A stretch of 22,449 nt of DNA from Plantago elongata (taxonomy: Eukaryota > Streptophyta > Magnoliopsida > Lamiales > Plantaginaceae): NCBI GenBank assembly GCA_036897095.1, contig JAYMSP010002802.1, positions 1 through 22,449 on the forward strand, in the 5' to 3' direction. Positions 1 to 9,949 of this stretch are shown in pieces (positions within the stretch are counted from its first letter, which is position 1; each line of letters starts with the position of its first letter). The notes under the pieces were generated by a model, which did not search any database, was not told the origin of the DNA, and saw only the letters and a program-made list of their open reading frames with translations. The position numbers and the translations under genes were made by a program.

Positions 1-139
1 TACTAACATACTAAGTGATTTCCTCTTTACAATGTTCAAGTGAACCGAGAGTACTAGTCACCTTTCTGTACTAAAGATTAGTTACATGGTGATTGATCAA
101 AAACACTAAAAGATATTCTTAACATTCCCTTCCTGAAGA
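1..139. other. Flank and short leader before gag of element A
   Basis: There is no gene here. From about position 111 (agatattc) to the gag ATG at 140 the sequence loosely resembles the leader of element B. The expected LTR end (cttttacctcaaca) and primer-binding site (ttgcgccgtctgtga) seen in element B are absent from 1-110. Element A therefore lacks its 5' LTR at this edge, through truncation, rearrangement or insertion of other DNA. Confidence 0.5.
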
Positions 140-2060
140 ATGGCAAGACCAAGGAGATCGGCTCGGATAGCTTCTCCTCTGGCTCGCACTCCAGTAAGGT
201 GTCCCCGAGGTAGATCTCCTACTCGAAAAACTGCAACGACTTAAAGCACCACCCGAGAAAGAAGGAGCGGACCCAGCGAAGGGCATACAACAACTGCCTC
301 CTTCCAGGAAGCTCCTCCAGATATAACTGATAGGGACCAGGCTCCTCCTACCGAACAACCTCCTCCGTCAAGAGCGCATGGGCCACCAGTGGGGAGGAAT
401 TTTACCTTACCGAAAGGTCATTTCCCCTTACGAGTTTGGGATAAATGACAACCAGTTTAGATTGCTACTAAATGTCATCTAAGGGTGCCTAGGTTCGAAC
501 AATGTCCAACCAATGCCTCCTCAACCCGTTCCTGAGCAAGTCGAGCTTGTGTAGTCGAGGCATGAATGGAGATCGGTGAGGGAAAGAACTGGGGAAGTCA
601 TCAAGATAAGGACCTCAACCATGTCATCAACCAAAGAACCAACTCCCGAGAACATCAAGAAAGAAGTCATGTAAGAGCTAGAGCCAAACCAGCTAGGACG
701 AACCAGATAACCTCAAATCCAAGGAGAACTGATGATCATGTCGGAGAGAGTGTCCTTAAGATCAGGGCAGAGCAAGTACATGGAACCATCTTAGATCCGA
801 AGACTGGAGAAAGGTTGACACCCAAACAGATCTATATCCAATAGAAGGCCTTGGAGACTGAAATGGCCAAACTCATCGAAATGGTGAATGCGCAAGAGAA
901 GATGACCACAAGAGTTCCGAATCCACTAAGCAATGCTATCCGAAGAGAGAAAAAGCCTCCGGAGTGTACCGTTTCGAATTTGGAGCGTTATTATGGAGAC
1001 AGTTGTCCAGCCGCACATCTTACTCGTTATGAGTCCAAAATGGACACTAAAGGGCTAAATGACAATCTCAAGGCACTCAATTTCTCTACCACCCTCTTCG
1101 GAGAAGCAATGGACTGGTGGAAAAGCTTGCCATCCGGATCCTTCAAGTCTTTTCATGATGTGTCCGCACTCTTTCTGAAAAGATTTCATAAATCAAAAAG
1201 GAGGAAGAGATTAGTTGAGCTTTTTGCTGGAATTATTCAATCCGAGAACAAAGATCTTAGGACCTTCTTGGATAAGTTTAATTCGAAGTCCGGAAAGTGG
1301 AGGCACATAACATTAAGGAACGGGTCTGTCACTTGTATGCTAACACCAGTAACCACGACCTCCAGAAGAAACTGTCCGAGGAAGAAATTTTGAATGAGAG
1401 GCAGTTGGAAGACATTTGTGATCATGTCTTGTATGGAGTGGAGTTCCGAAGGAACGTCCCTATTATGGTCGGACATAAGAGAGCCAAAGAATCAGTCAGG
1501 CAAGAGGCTCCTAAAGCTTGGAAACTTGACTAAAGGAAAGATATCTGGGGTAAGCATGAACCCCGAAGAGAGCGTACTCCTCCTAGGAGGTATGTCGAGT
1601 ACACTCGGTTGAACCACCCGATAGAGGAAATCTTGTCAAGAATGGTAGAGAAGAACCTGGATATCCAATGGCCTAGACCATTCATCAACAATAGAAAGGG
1701 TAAGGAAGCAAGGGCTTATTGTGCTTTCCATAAGCAAACTGGGCATCCGACTGAGAAATGCATCCAACTCAAAACGGAGATCGAAATATTGATCCGGAAT
1801 GGGAAATTGAAGGATCCGTACCTCAAGGGAGAACAAGGCCCGTCCGGAAGGAATGAAAGGAGTCTGAGGCACAAGTCCATGACACTACTACCTCCTCCTA
1901 AAAGCACTCCCCCTCCCATGCAAGGAGGTTCGATGAGTATCCGGATGAAAGGGACTATGAGAATTTACCGTATAGCGGAGTTATCAATGCCATAGCCGGA
2001 GGATCGAGTGGAGGAGATAGCCAGAATGCTCGGGAAAGGACTGCACAAAATATCCGGAAT
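140..2060 (+). pseudogene. gag: gag of element A (broken)
   Basis: This is the capsid/nucleocapsid polyprotein of a Tat-type retrotransposon. The ATG at 140 was chosen because the first residues (MARPRRSARIASP) match the start of gag in element B (MARLRRLTRIASP). The reading breaks at a stop near 242, a frame change near 410, stops near 480 and at 842-844, a frame change near 1285, and further changes near 1535 and 1910. The capsid part (about 870-1400) has the typical pattern NLERYYGDS, then MDWWKSLPSGS and FLKRFHKSKRRKR. A zinc-knuckle-like motif of C-X2-H-X4-H-X4-C form lies at about 1720-1760 (YCAFHKQTGHPTEKC). Protease follows directly. The stop at 842 is TAG where element B has CAG. Confidence 0.85.
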
Positions 2061-2064
2061 GGGG

Positions 2065-2741
2065 ATCTAGTGGGAATTCCAGTACCCCCGAGGGGGTCAA
2101 ACACCATCTCTTTCGATGACAGTGAAATACCTCCCCCGACACCCGGTGGTGGAGATACCCGACCCCCCAATGTACCATTGGTGATTTCACATGTCATTGT
2201 CACATACAAGGTCAATAAGGTATTGGTGGATACAGGAAGATCTTCGGATATTATCTCCAAAAGGACCATCGACCAAATGAACTTAGGCGATATTGAATAT
2301 GGAATAGTACACACTTCTCTATCCGGATTTGGAGAGGCAATTGTCACACCCATCTGAACCATCAAGCTACAAGTATCAATGGGTACTTCTCCGAGAAGAG
2401 TAACCCAAACTGTGTTGTTCCACGTGGTGGACAAGGCATTCAACTATAATGTTATCTTTGGATGACCCGGCCTTAATCAGCTCCGAGCCATTTCATCCCC
2501 ATTGCACAACCGGGTAAAGTTTACCACTCCTTATGGGGTCGGAGAGGAACTAGGTAATAGACGAGAGGCTTGGGAATGTTACATTTTGTCCACAAACGTA
2601 GCAGCCAATCCGGTACTAGCAATCTCCAAAGTTTCGAACCCTTCACAACTTCCGAAGACTGAAATCGAAATAGGGGCATTAGACCACAAGTTCCCCAAGT
2701 CTGCCCGGATCAAACCCCATGAGACCCTCAAAGAAATTTAG
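2065..2741 (+). pseudogene. Aspartic protease region of element A (broken)
   Basis: This is the retropepsin-like protease that would cut the Gag-Pol polyprotein. The active-site segment reads LVDTGRSSDII, with the catalytic Asp codon at 2229-2231. The residue after DTG is Arg (aga, 2238-2240), where element B and most relatives have Ser. The second half continues through GFGEAIVTPI. Two in-frame stops interrupt it: TGA at 2355-2357, where element B has Gly, and TGA at 2463-2465, where element B has CGA. The stretch 2502-2741 is the protease-RT connector and ends in TAG at 2739-2741, where element B has CAG. Confidence 0.8.
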
Positions 2742-3769
2742 ATTATTGAGGGGAATTGGGACAAAAAGACTAGAATTGGGACAAAAATAAACTTAGGAGT
2801 GGAGTTGAAATTGATAGCCTGTGTCAGAAGAAATTCCGACATCTTTGCATGGAGTACGGATAACCTCAAAGGGATAGAACCGAGGCTAGTTTTTCACCAT
2901 CTGAACATGGACCCTACGGTCAAACATATCCGACAAAGGAGGAAGGATTTTGGTCTCATCGAAGATGCGATCATCGCTGGCGCAGTGGATAGGTTATTAA
3001 AAGCCGGACACGTTGAGGAAGTCAGATACTCAGATTGGTATGCAACGTCGTCCTGGTAGTAAAATCCCCGGGAAACTGGCGGATGTGTAATGACTTCACC
3101 CGACTCAATAAGTTTTGTCCGAAGGATCCGTACCCTTTATCCTGGATCGATCAGTTGGTAGACTCTACAGCCGGATACGCTTTTTTAAGTTTCATGGATG
3201 CTTATCAAGGCTTCTACCAGATTCATATGGCACAAGAAGATGTCCTGAAGACGGCATTCTTCACGGTAGGTTGAGTGTATTGTTTCAAGGTAATGCCATT
3301 CAGACTCAAGAATATTGGAGCTACATACCAAAGACTCGTGAATAGGATGTTCAAAGAAGAGCTCGGAAAGACCATAGAAGTATATGTGGATGATATGTTG
3401 GTCAAAAGCAAGACTAAGGAAAGTCATATTGAACACTTGGAGAATTGCTTTGCCATCCTAAGGAAATACAGGATGAGCTTGAATCCAGAGAAGTGCACCT
3501 TCAGGGTTAAAGGAGGAAAGTTCCTCGGATATATGGTCATGGAAAGAGGCATAAGTGCTAATCCGGAGAAGATCCGAGCTATTCTAGACTTACCTCAACC
3601 CAAGAATGTTAACGAAGTGCAACAACTCATCGGAAGGATTTTATCCCTTAGTAGGTTTATCTCGAGATCAGCCGAGAAGAACTTGCCATTCTTCAAAATC
3701 CTGAGGAAAGGGGATGGATTCGAATGGATCAAGGAATGTGAGGAAGCCTTCGAGAGCCTCAAAACTTAA
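2742..3769 (+). pseudogene. Reverse transcriptase of element A (broken, active-site motif kept)
   Basis: This is the RNA-dependent DNA polymerase domain. The segments appear in the expected order: SDIFAWS near 2840, NMDPTVKHIRQRRKDF near 2910, NWRMCNDFTRLNKFCPKDPYPL near 3075-3135, the motif A region FMDAYQGFYQI near 3193 with its Asp, MPFRLKN near 3295, and YVDD at 3383-3394 followed by MLVKSK. The thumb side ends near 3769 (ECEEAFESLKT). It is broken by a frameshift with stops near 3057-3062, a TGA at 3272-3274 where element B has Gly, and a TAA at 3767-3769. The catalytic residues are intact, unlike those of element C. Confidence 0.88.
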
Positions 3770-4305
3770 TTACTCTCACCTCCACTCCTGTCTAAACCAA
3801 TCGAAGGAGAACCCTTATACTTGTACTTGGTTGTGACAAACGAGGCCATGAGCTCCATATTAGTTCGGATCCAAGGGAATGATCACTTGCCCATATATTA
3901 TTTTAGCAAAGCCCTTGCAGGACCAGACACATTGAGAAGATTTCCTATCCATTAGTACACACTGCCCAGAGACTCAAGACTTATTTCAAATCACATCAAG
4001 TCATTATCCTGACCAACGAACCCCTTAAACAAGTAATGGGATGGCCTAAACAATCTGGAAGACTGTCGAAGTGGGCAATTGAACTTAGCGAGTATGATAT
4101 CTCATACCAGGCTTCGTCAGCCAAGAAAGTCCAAGTCCTAGCTGATTTTCTAGTCGACTTTCCGGAAGAAGGTACTAAGGATTCGGAGATACTACCCGAC
4201 GCACCCTTATCCGAATCACTACCGATAGAGGAAGAGGAACTAGACCATGAAATGGTCTCTTCGGGGATCAGTGGATGTTTATCATTGAAGACTCGAATAC
4301 AGTAA
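3770..4305 (+). pseudogene. Pol RNase H domain of element A (broken)
   Basis: This is the RNase H that degrades the RNA of the RNA-DNA hybrid, placed directly after RT. Readable pieces are LLSPPLLSKPIEGEPLYLYL (about 3770-3830), YYFSKAL (about 3895), HTAQRLKTYFKSH (about 3957-4000) and the C-terminal part from 4036: WAIELSEYDISYQ, then QVLADFLVDF. A frame change lies near 3935-3955. An acidic linker (about 4150-4270) leads into the second RNase H. Element B has lost this whole domain, so it cannot be used as a check here. Confidence 0.75.
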
Positions 4306-4810
4306 TTGAAATTGCTCCATCTGACTCAAAGGATGTTCAGATGCAAGAGAAAAAGGCGACATCCGAGAAAGGCTTGGAGAAACAAATGCCAGCTTGGATC
4401 TTGCAGGTGGATGGGTCATCCAACGGCAGACTCAGAGGAATAGGGATTCACCTCCGAAATTCCGAGGGAGACCAAATTGACTATTCCATTACATTAGATT
4501 TCTGGGTAACCAACAACAGGCTGAATACGAGGCCCTTCTAGTGGGCCTACGGATGGCGAAAGCCCTTCAAGTGAAAAAGATACGAGCTTATATGGATTCC
4601 CAGCTGGTCGAATCTCTATATTCAAGGGCCTTCACCACTAAGTGTCCGAATATGGCTCTATACCTCGAGAGACTCAAGGAGGCTGTGTCAAACTTTGAAG
4701 AATTCTCTCTCTCGAGGTTCGACAGGTCATACAATGAGAAGGTGGACTCCCTCGCCAAATTTTCTTCCGCATCCGGAGATGTTGATACAAGAAGCATAAT
4801 CCTCTTGACT
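4306..4810 (+). pseudogene. Second, archaeal-type RNase H domain of element A (frameshifted)
   Basis: The pattern LQVDGSSNG (near 4400), then FWVTNN (near 4500), then DSQLVESL (near 4590) and FDRSYNEKVDSLAKF (near 4715-4760) is that of the archaeal-type RNase H found in Tat-lineage elements between the pol RNase H and integrase. One base is lost near 4515, right after VTNN. It shifts the reading and gives a stop at 4539-4541, while the correct frame resumes at about 4541 (GLRMAKALQVKK). The acidic residue positions are otherwise visible. Family knowledge gives this domain a role in removing RNA during second-strand synthesis. That role is inferred here, not shown. Confidence 0.8.
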
Positions 4811-5493
4811 CTTCGGACTTCTTCCCTCCATGATCAGGAACTCCCGATATATCAGCTGGATTCGGAAAGAACTTGGATGACTGTTATTCTGGTTTATCTT
4901 CGGAATGGCACAGTACCTTCGGATCCTGTAGAAGCTCGGAGGGTTCAATGATGAGCGCCCCGGTACTTCCTACTTGCAAATGACCTTTACAAGAGATCCT
5001 TCAATGGAACCCACCTGCGTTGTCTCGGACCCCAAGAGGCTCGAACCATCCTAGAAGAGATACACAGTGGCAGTTGTGGAAGTCATTTTGGAGGAAGGAC
5101 TTTGGCACAGAAGATCATTCGTCAAGGCTATTACTGGCCAACAATAGACAAAGACTCGACTAACTTCGCCCGAACCTGCAGTGATTGCCATTTCTACGCC
5201 AACATCCCTCACAGGCCCAATAATCCGATGACCCTGTCAATCATCTCGTGCCCATTTAACTAATGGGGCATTGATATAGTGGGACCTTTTCCTCGAGAGG
5301 CTCAACAAAAGAAGTTTCTGATTGTAGCCGTAGAGTACTTAACGAAGTGGGTAGAAGCCAATGCAGTGGCTACCATACCGATGGCCAAGCCCGAACCTTC
5401 ATTTGGAAGAATATTATTTGCCTCTTCGGATTGCCAAGTATTCTCATCTCGGACAATGGAGGGGGCGAGGATGTCCTCTATAAACGTACAACA
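4811..5493 (+). pseudogene. Integrase of element A, truncated after the second catalytic Asp
   Basis: The N-terminal zinc-binding part lies at about 4960-5195, with spaced His residues (HSGSCGSHFGG) and a C-X2-C pair (CSDC). The core begins at 5264 with WGIDIVGPFP (first catalytic Asp 5273-5275). The second Asp is in LISDNGG (5452-5454). After about 5490 the reading runs straight into the LTR, so the catalytic Glu, the C-terminal domain and the 3' non-coding region are missing. Stops lie at 4949-4954 (TGA TGA, where element B has TAC CGA) and 5261-5263 (TAA, where element B has CAG). A frame change lies near 5385-5420. Confidence 0.85.
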
Positions 5494-5944
5494 TGACTAA
5501 TCTAACCTTGTGCCCCAAATGCTAGTTGGGTTATGACAATACTATGGTCCATGGGCTTAATTAGGCCTTGTTGACTTAATCTTAGCCCTACACTTGGCAC
5601 AATCCAAGAGGTCTAATTGGGAAATAATCTCTATAAATAGGGCACACTCCCCAAGGTAAATCAAGGAGCTTACTTAATCTTCACATTTTACTATAAGCTT
5701 TAGACCTTCCTTTATACAGAGTTGACTCATAAACACTCTCGAGTAAAGTCTCCCATCCGGTTTGATCCAAGGCAAGCCGGATCTAAAGGTTCTAGCCCCC
5801 CCCCCACACACTTTAGTCACTTGTGCAGGGTTACATCCTAGGCGAGTAGGCTCGAAGTCGAAAATTGCCTTTGCTTGAGGATCCTGAGTTAGTGGACTTA
5901 GTTAGTTTTTATTACACCCGAGGGTTGGGGCTTTTACCTCAACA
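5494..5944 (+). repeat. 3' LTR of element A (451 bp)
   Basis: This stretch aligns over its whole length, in opposite orientation, with 21387-21836, the 5' LTR of element B. Shared pieces include ggttatgac, ctatggtccatggg, ccctacacttg, ttactcgagag and tgtgcagggttacatcctagg. I set the ends at TG (5494) and CA (5944) by comparison with B. A run of ten C residues near 5797 is only five in B, probably polymerase slippage. No purine tract lies upstream because the deletion in integrase removed it. The left end could extend a few bases further, since both copies share tacaa just outside it. Confidence 0.85.
5632..5640 (+). promoter_or_regulatory. TATA box in the LTR of element A
   Basis: TATAAATAG lies about 140 bp into the LTR, and element B has TATAAAAG at the matching place. 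This is the usual position for the LTR promoter (U3). Activity is not shown. Confidence 0.6.
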
Positions 5945-6098
5945 TGCGATGTGTGAAAACTAATTTGTGAAAGCATGGATGATGTGTACGTGTAAGCTCA
6001 TCGATATTCCGATGAAGTGTGTGACCCTTTCGAGGTATTGACATGCTTTGAAGTACTCACTTATATTATGTGTGTGAGCCTTGTTGTGTTAGGGGATA
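5945..6098. other. Spacer between elements A and C
   Basis: These 154 bp hold no recognisable feature. The five bases before the LTR of element C are ggata (6094-6098), which would be the left copy of its target-site duplication. The right copy cannot be found because the other end of C is truncated. Confidence 0.5.
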
Positions 6099-6700
6099 TG
6101 TAACACCCCGATTCCGGGAATATAACAAAGTCGTAACAAGGATTAAGTTGATACAATTAAAATAGAAGTATTAGGATTACATGTCGGAGAAAATGTTATT
6201 AGAAAATCCGAATATATACTAGCCTGGAAACATCGTTCATTGATACCAAAATGCTAATCATAATTATAGGTAACATTCGTCGAGATAAACTTCAAAATTT
6301 CAATCATACTTCTTTCCGTGCCTCACTAAACCTTATCCAGATGATCATTAAATAATGCCCCAAATCCAGGTTCATCTGAAAAGAAATTTAAAATGGGGTG
6401 AGCCAGAAGAGCTTAGTGGGTTTTAGGGTGGGATCCAGACCATTAACATATATTAGTACTATTTATTTTTATCCTATTTCATTATCACAACTTATCTTTT
6501 GCATAGACTGAGCGATTTCGATTGTGAACATAGATTTATTAACTAATCGGATTTTATTCATAACAACTCAACAATTCAATCTTGATAGTTATTCATCTAG
6601 AGGTGGCATTTATGGACTCGATAAGTGGCTCCCACTACACGGGGCGTTAGCACACTTCGCTCCGTAGGGCACTTAACGACTAACCTATTTCATATTAAGG

Positions 6701-6834
6701 ACTCTTTTTACGCGAGGTTGCCACCCTCGTCTGAATCTCTTTTTACGCGAGGTTGTCACCTTCATCTGAATCTCTTTTTACGCGAGGTTGTCACCCTCGT
6801 CTGAATCTCTTTTTAGCGAGGTTGTCACCCTCGA
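6701..6834. repeat. 35-bp tandem repeat in the 3' LTR of C (about 4 copies)
   Basis: Units start at 6701, 6737, 6772 and 6807. Each contains ctctttttacgcgaggttg followed by tcaccctcgtctgaat, with few differences. Within a unit cgagg and cctcg face each other around ttgtcac, so each copy can form a small hairpin. The last copy is shortened (ctctttttagcgagg) and runs into tcgatatttc. The 5' LTR has about six copies. Confidence 0.85.
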
Positions 6835-7200
6835 TATTTCTTTCGGGTATTCATATTTTTTTAGTTTTCTTTGAATTCTTATTTATTCCCTTTTTGGTTA
6901 GTTTCATGGGTAGGTTTATGAACTATCTTCATTTCCTTTTAGTTACTTATTATTCGTGTTAATAAACAAGATTAAATTAAGTTATATCATCTTGATCTTA
7001 GTTAACATCCTATCCTTGTAGGAAGTACTTCATATATTTGCCTATAGTTCATTATTCACTTTGTTCTTGAGTTTATTTAAGGTCCATTCACTCTCCACCT
7101 ATGTCACAAGTTTACATTCTCATTCTCTTGTAAGTTTTAGTTTGGGCAGATTACCAATCTTAGAGCATTTGTTGCTAGGATCCTAAAATTCACTTTTATC

Positions 7201-7437
7201 TTATATATAGGACAAAACCATAAAAAAGTGACTAAACGGTAACAATCTTAGGAAACTCAAATTGATGAGGTCCACACTAAATGCATTTTTGGGTGTAAAC
7301 TAAATCCTTCATTTGAGCACTCCTTATAATATTTTGAAGGTGTAATTGATGGGCCCTACATGCTCATTTAGTAATTTTACACTAACAAATGGGTTTCCTA
7401 TATTTTTTGACTAAAACTACCATCCCCTAAATATAGT
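7201..7437. repeat. Possible short foldback (MITE-like) insertion inside the LTR
   Basis: taggaaactca at 7249-7259 faces tgggtttccta at 7390-7400 (10 of 11 paired), and further weak inverted similarity lies around them (actaaatg near each arm). There are also two similar direct pieces (aattgatgaggtcc and aattgatgggccc). The ends are unclear, and the other LTR is missing at this place, so an empty site cannot be compared. Confidence 0.25.
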
Positions 7438-8199
7438 ATAATGGATTACTTTGATTTTCGCTATCTGTTAATACGCGAGAGTGTACTATTTTTAGTTAAT
7501 CACATGCATGTCCGATTACTGAAATTACAACTCTAAATGTTTCTCTAACGCCTTGGTTACTACCAGAAAAAATTATAATTGATATAATCCAAATATTTCT
7601 ATTTTACCTAAATTTTTCAAGATCATGAGAGCTTACATGCGAAATTGTTGTATTTACAAGATCTACATAATTTAGGTACTAAATCTCACATGCAATGAAC
7701 TTTATAGATCATCTAAACACATATGAACAAATCTAAGACATTTTGTGAACTAACTTTCAACATCAAGTGATCTAAAACACCAAATCTTTACATGCATGTG
7801 TAACCAAAAATAATTTATAAAGATTTTTAGTTAAAAGTGAAAAGATTTTACCCACCTTTGTGAAGTTGTGTGGTCCTTTCTTGTGGATCTATAAGAGATG
7901 GTTGATTCCTTGCCTTGTTAGTGTTCTCCTTGCATGAGTTACCTAGCTAGAATGAGAGAATAGAGAAGGATTAGTTTACTTATTGTAACACATACTTTTC
8001 TTAGATGGATTATGAAATTTCAAGCATTATTCTAATGCTTGAGGATATAAGCTTCAAATCTTGGTGTTGCATGAAAGATTCAAGCATTGAGGGAGGGTGA
8101 AAGAAATCAACCGAGAGTTGGAGAGAAAGAAGGGATAATGTTTTTCTTACCTTCTTCAATTTTGGGGAAAGAGTCTAATTGTGAGTAGCTAGTGGAGTC

Positions 8200-8207
8200 T
8201 ATTTATA
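8200..8207 (-). promoter_or_regulatory. TATA box in the 3' LTR of element C
   Basis: On the - strand it reads TATAAATA, about 285 bp from the LTR start at 8492. That is a plausible place for the U3 promoter. The equivalent part of the 5' LTR is deleted, so transcription of C from its own 5' end is unlikely. Confidence 0.55.
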
Positions 8208-8495
8208 GATAGAGTAGTTGACTTCGTCAACCATTCCATGTGCTACATGACCTTTCCCTAGATAACATTAGTTTTTACTTTTAACCTCATTTAGTTCATG
8301 TATTAATTTTAATTATTATTAAGATTTACTTTATTCTTCTTTTCGTCATCGATGAATTAGTCGAAAGTTAATCGAAATAAATTTGCATGTGTCGTGGTTG
8401 AGTATGAACGGGAACTAATGGAATGAAAGGACATCTTGAGCATCTTACCTCCTAACTGAGTCGATATGTTGAACATTTTGTTGTGGGTCTCATAA

Positions 8496-8506
8496 TCCTC
8501 CCCCCT
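8496..8506 (-). other. Polypurine tract of element C
   Basis: On the - strand it reads AGGGGGGAGGA, three bases from the TG start of the 3' LTR. This is where plus-strand DNA synthesis is primed in LTR retrotransposons. The pol stop codon (8505-8507) overlaps its edge. Confidence 0.8.
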
Positions 8507-8990
8507 AAGGTGAATTTGGTCCCCAAATTCCTTCGTTGAATAGCTCGGGATATTCTCTTTTCATTGTATCTTCAACTTCCCAAGTTGCTTCTTCCGGGCG
8601 ATTGTGGTGTTTCCATATGACCTTTACCATCGGTATGCTCTTGGTTCGCAAATGTCTTACCTCACGATCTGCGATGGCGATGGGTTCTTCTAGGTATGTA
8701 AGGTTCTCTGATATCCTTGGGTGGATGGACGATATAATGAGCGGGGTGTCAGGATGACACTTCCTTAACATAGAGACATGGAAGACGTCATGCATGACCG
8801 CAAGTTCATCCGACAGGAGGAGCCGGTACGCTACGGGGACCACTCTTTCAGCCACGGTAAAGGGTCCAATGTATTGGGGTCCTAATTTCCCTTTATTCTT
8901 CGAGTATATTAACCTATTATGTGGGGTGACTCGTAAGAATACCGAGTCTCCTGTTTGAAATTCCAACTCCTGTCGACGATGATCATCGTA
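8505..8990 (-). pseudogene. Integrase C-terminus with chromodomain, element C
   Basis: This is the C-terminal part of pol, open for 153 codons from 8966. The first half is the GPY/F-type integrase tail (KGKLGPQYIGPFTV, then HDVFHVSMLRK). The second half is a chromodomain: IADREVRHLRTKSIPMVKV, then W-K-H-H, EEATWE and YPELF. In chromoviruses this module is thought to guide integration to particular chromatin. This segment is well kept and ends in TAG at 8505-8507 at the polypurine tract. I call it a pseudogene because the integrase core upstream, from which it must be read, is broken. Confidence 0.88.
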
Positions 8991-9860
8991 GCTCTTCTGG
9001 CGACTTTGTGCAGTTCACATCCTATCCCTGTGCAGTTTTTACCTTGTCAATCGTGTGTTGTACAAGGTCTACTGATTGTATTGAATTAGTTTTCTTTTTT
9101 ACTTCTATAGGGTGCCACCGGTCTTCAGGATCCCAGTGCAACGATGATTGACACTTCCTTCCATAGAGAGCCTCGTAAGGTGCCATACCGATGGTCGCTT
9201 GGTAGCTATTATTGTAGGCAAACACGATCATGGTAAATGATCATCCCAACTTCCAGAAAAATGCATCACACATGCTCTTAACATATCCTCCAACACTTAA
9301 ATGGTGCGTTCTGATTGTCCGTCGATTTGAGGGTGTGCTGTGGTGCTAAAATTTAAACAAGTCCCTAAGCCATTTTGAAGTCATCTCCAAAACCGAGATA
9401 CAAATCGACGATCCCTATCAGACACTATGCTCATCGGTATTCCATGCAGTCGAACAATCATCTTTTTAATGGACAAAAAAGGTGCTGATTTAGTTAGACG
9501 ATCAACTATGACCCAAATTGCATCATGACCAGGTTTTGTTCTTGGTAGATCCGTGAAAAATCCTTTGTTACATGATCCCATTTCCATTCTGGTATGGGAA
9601 GTGGTTTCAACAGTCCTCCTGGTCATTGATGTTCTCATTTCACTTGTTTGCATGTAGGGCATCTAGCAACATATACCGCAACATGATTCTTCATATTCAC
9701 CCACCAAAAGTGTTCCTTGATATTCTGGTACATCTTCTTACCTCCAAGATGTATTGTGTATTTGGTTCGATGTGCTTCATCAAGTATTTTTTTCTCGCAA
9801 CTTGTGACCATTCGGCACAAACACTCGTTGACGATACCTCAACATCTGGTCCTCTGATAT
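8991..9860 (-). pseudogene. Integrase zinc-binding and core domains of element C (broken)
   Basis: The zinc-binding part (about 9640-9790) shows His residues in DEAHRTKYTIH and the pair CPTC, then KQVK. The core follows with [20 protein letters not shown] (about 9480-9550) and [13 protein letters not shown] with its Asp (about 9395-9440). HPQ-DGQSER with the catalytic Glu is near 9310-9345, then a TAA after ERTI. A further part (DRLHP-like YEALYGRKC) lies near 9170. There is a one-base change next to the first Asp (near 9570), a deletion of roughly 17 residues between FLSIKK and IVRLHG relative to the family, and several frame changes. Confidence 0.82.
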
Positions 9861-9949
9861 CCTGAGGTTTGATTCTTTTTTAGTGTGGATTTTATCCTTA
9901 AGTTTTTGAGTTTCCGAATCTTGTGTTTGAGCTTTCTTTATCTCTTCCA

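Larger units (their letters stand above)
111..5944 (+). mobile_element. Element A: Tat-lineage Ty3/gypsy LTR retrotransposon, 5'- and internally truncated
   Basis: The domain order is gag, protease, RT, RNase H, second (archaeal-type) RNase H, integrase, LTR, all on the + strand. Integrase after RNase H places it in Ty3/gypsy. The second RNase H is a hallmark of the Tat lineage. Element B at 15281-21836 is a related copy on the opposite strand and serves as the internal reference for the breaks. The 5' LTR is missing, and the region from mid-integrase to the LTR start is deleted, so the C-terminal part of integrase, the polypurine tract and any extra frame are gone. Many stops and frameshifts make it non-autonomous. 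Confidence 0.9.
6099..8492 (-). repeat. 3' LTR of element C (2394 bp)
   Basis: In the + orientation it begins TGTAACACCCCGATTCC and ends GGGTCTCA, giving TG...CA ends. The first 1065 bp (6099-7163) match 14146-15280. The remainder has no partner in the window because the other LTR is truncated. It is bounded on the right by a polypurine tract. It contains a 35-bp tandem repeat (6701-6834), a TATA box for the - strand (8200-8207) and possibly a short foldback insertion (about 7201-7437). Reading frames across this region are short and show no gene. Confidence 0.88.

Noticed and set aside
1..139. A 5' LTR or primer-binding site for element A
   Set aside because: The LTR end and primer-site sequence of element B were looked for and are not present here.
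119..358. Open frame of 79 codons on the - strand
   Set aside because: It is antisense to the start of gag in element A, confirmed by the match to gag of element B.
2742..3769. An integrated pararetrovirus (caulimovirus) as source of the RT
   Set aside because: Integrase, LTRs and gag of Tat type are present, and no movement protein or other viral gene is seen.
6701..6834. Regular repeats that could suggest a CRISPR array
   Set aside because: The units are directly tandem without unique spacers, lie inside an LTR of a plant retrotransposon, and occur again in the partner LTR.
6753..6962. Open frame of 69 codons on the + strand
   Set aside because: It runs over the tandem repeat and AT-rich LTR sequence and has no matching frame in the other LTR.
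8536..8757. Open frame on the + strand over the chromodomain
   Set aside because: It is the reverse strand of the chromodomain coding region and has no own support.
9572..9865. Open frame of 97 codons on the + strand
   Set aside because: It is antisense to the integrase zinc-binding and core region of element C, which explains the sequence fully.
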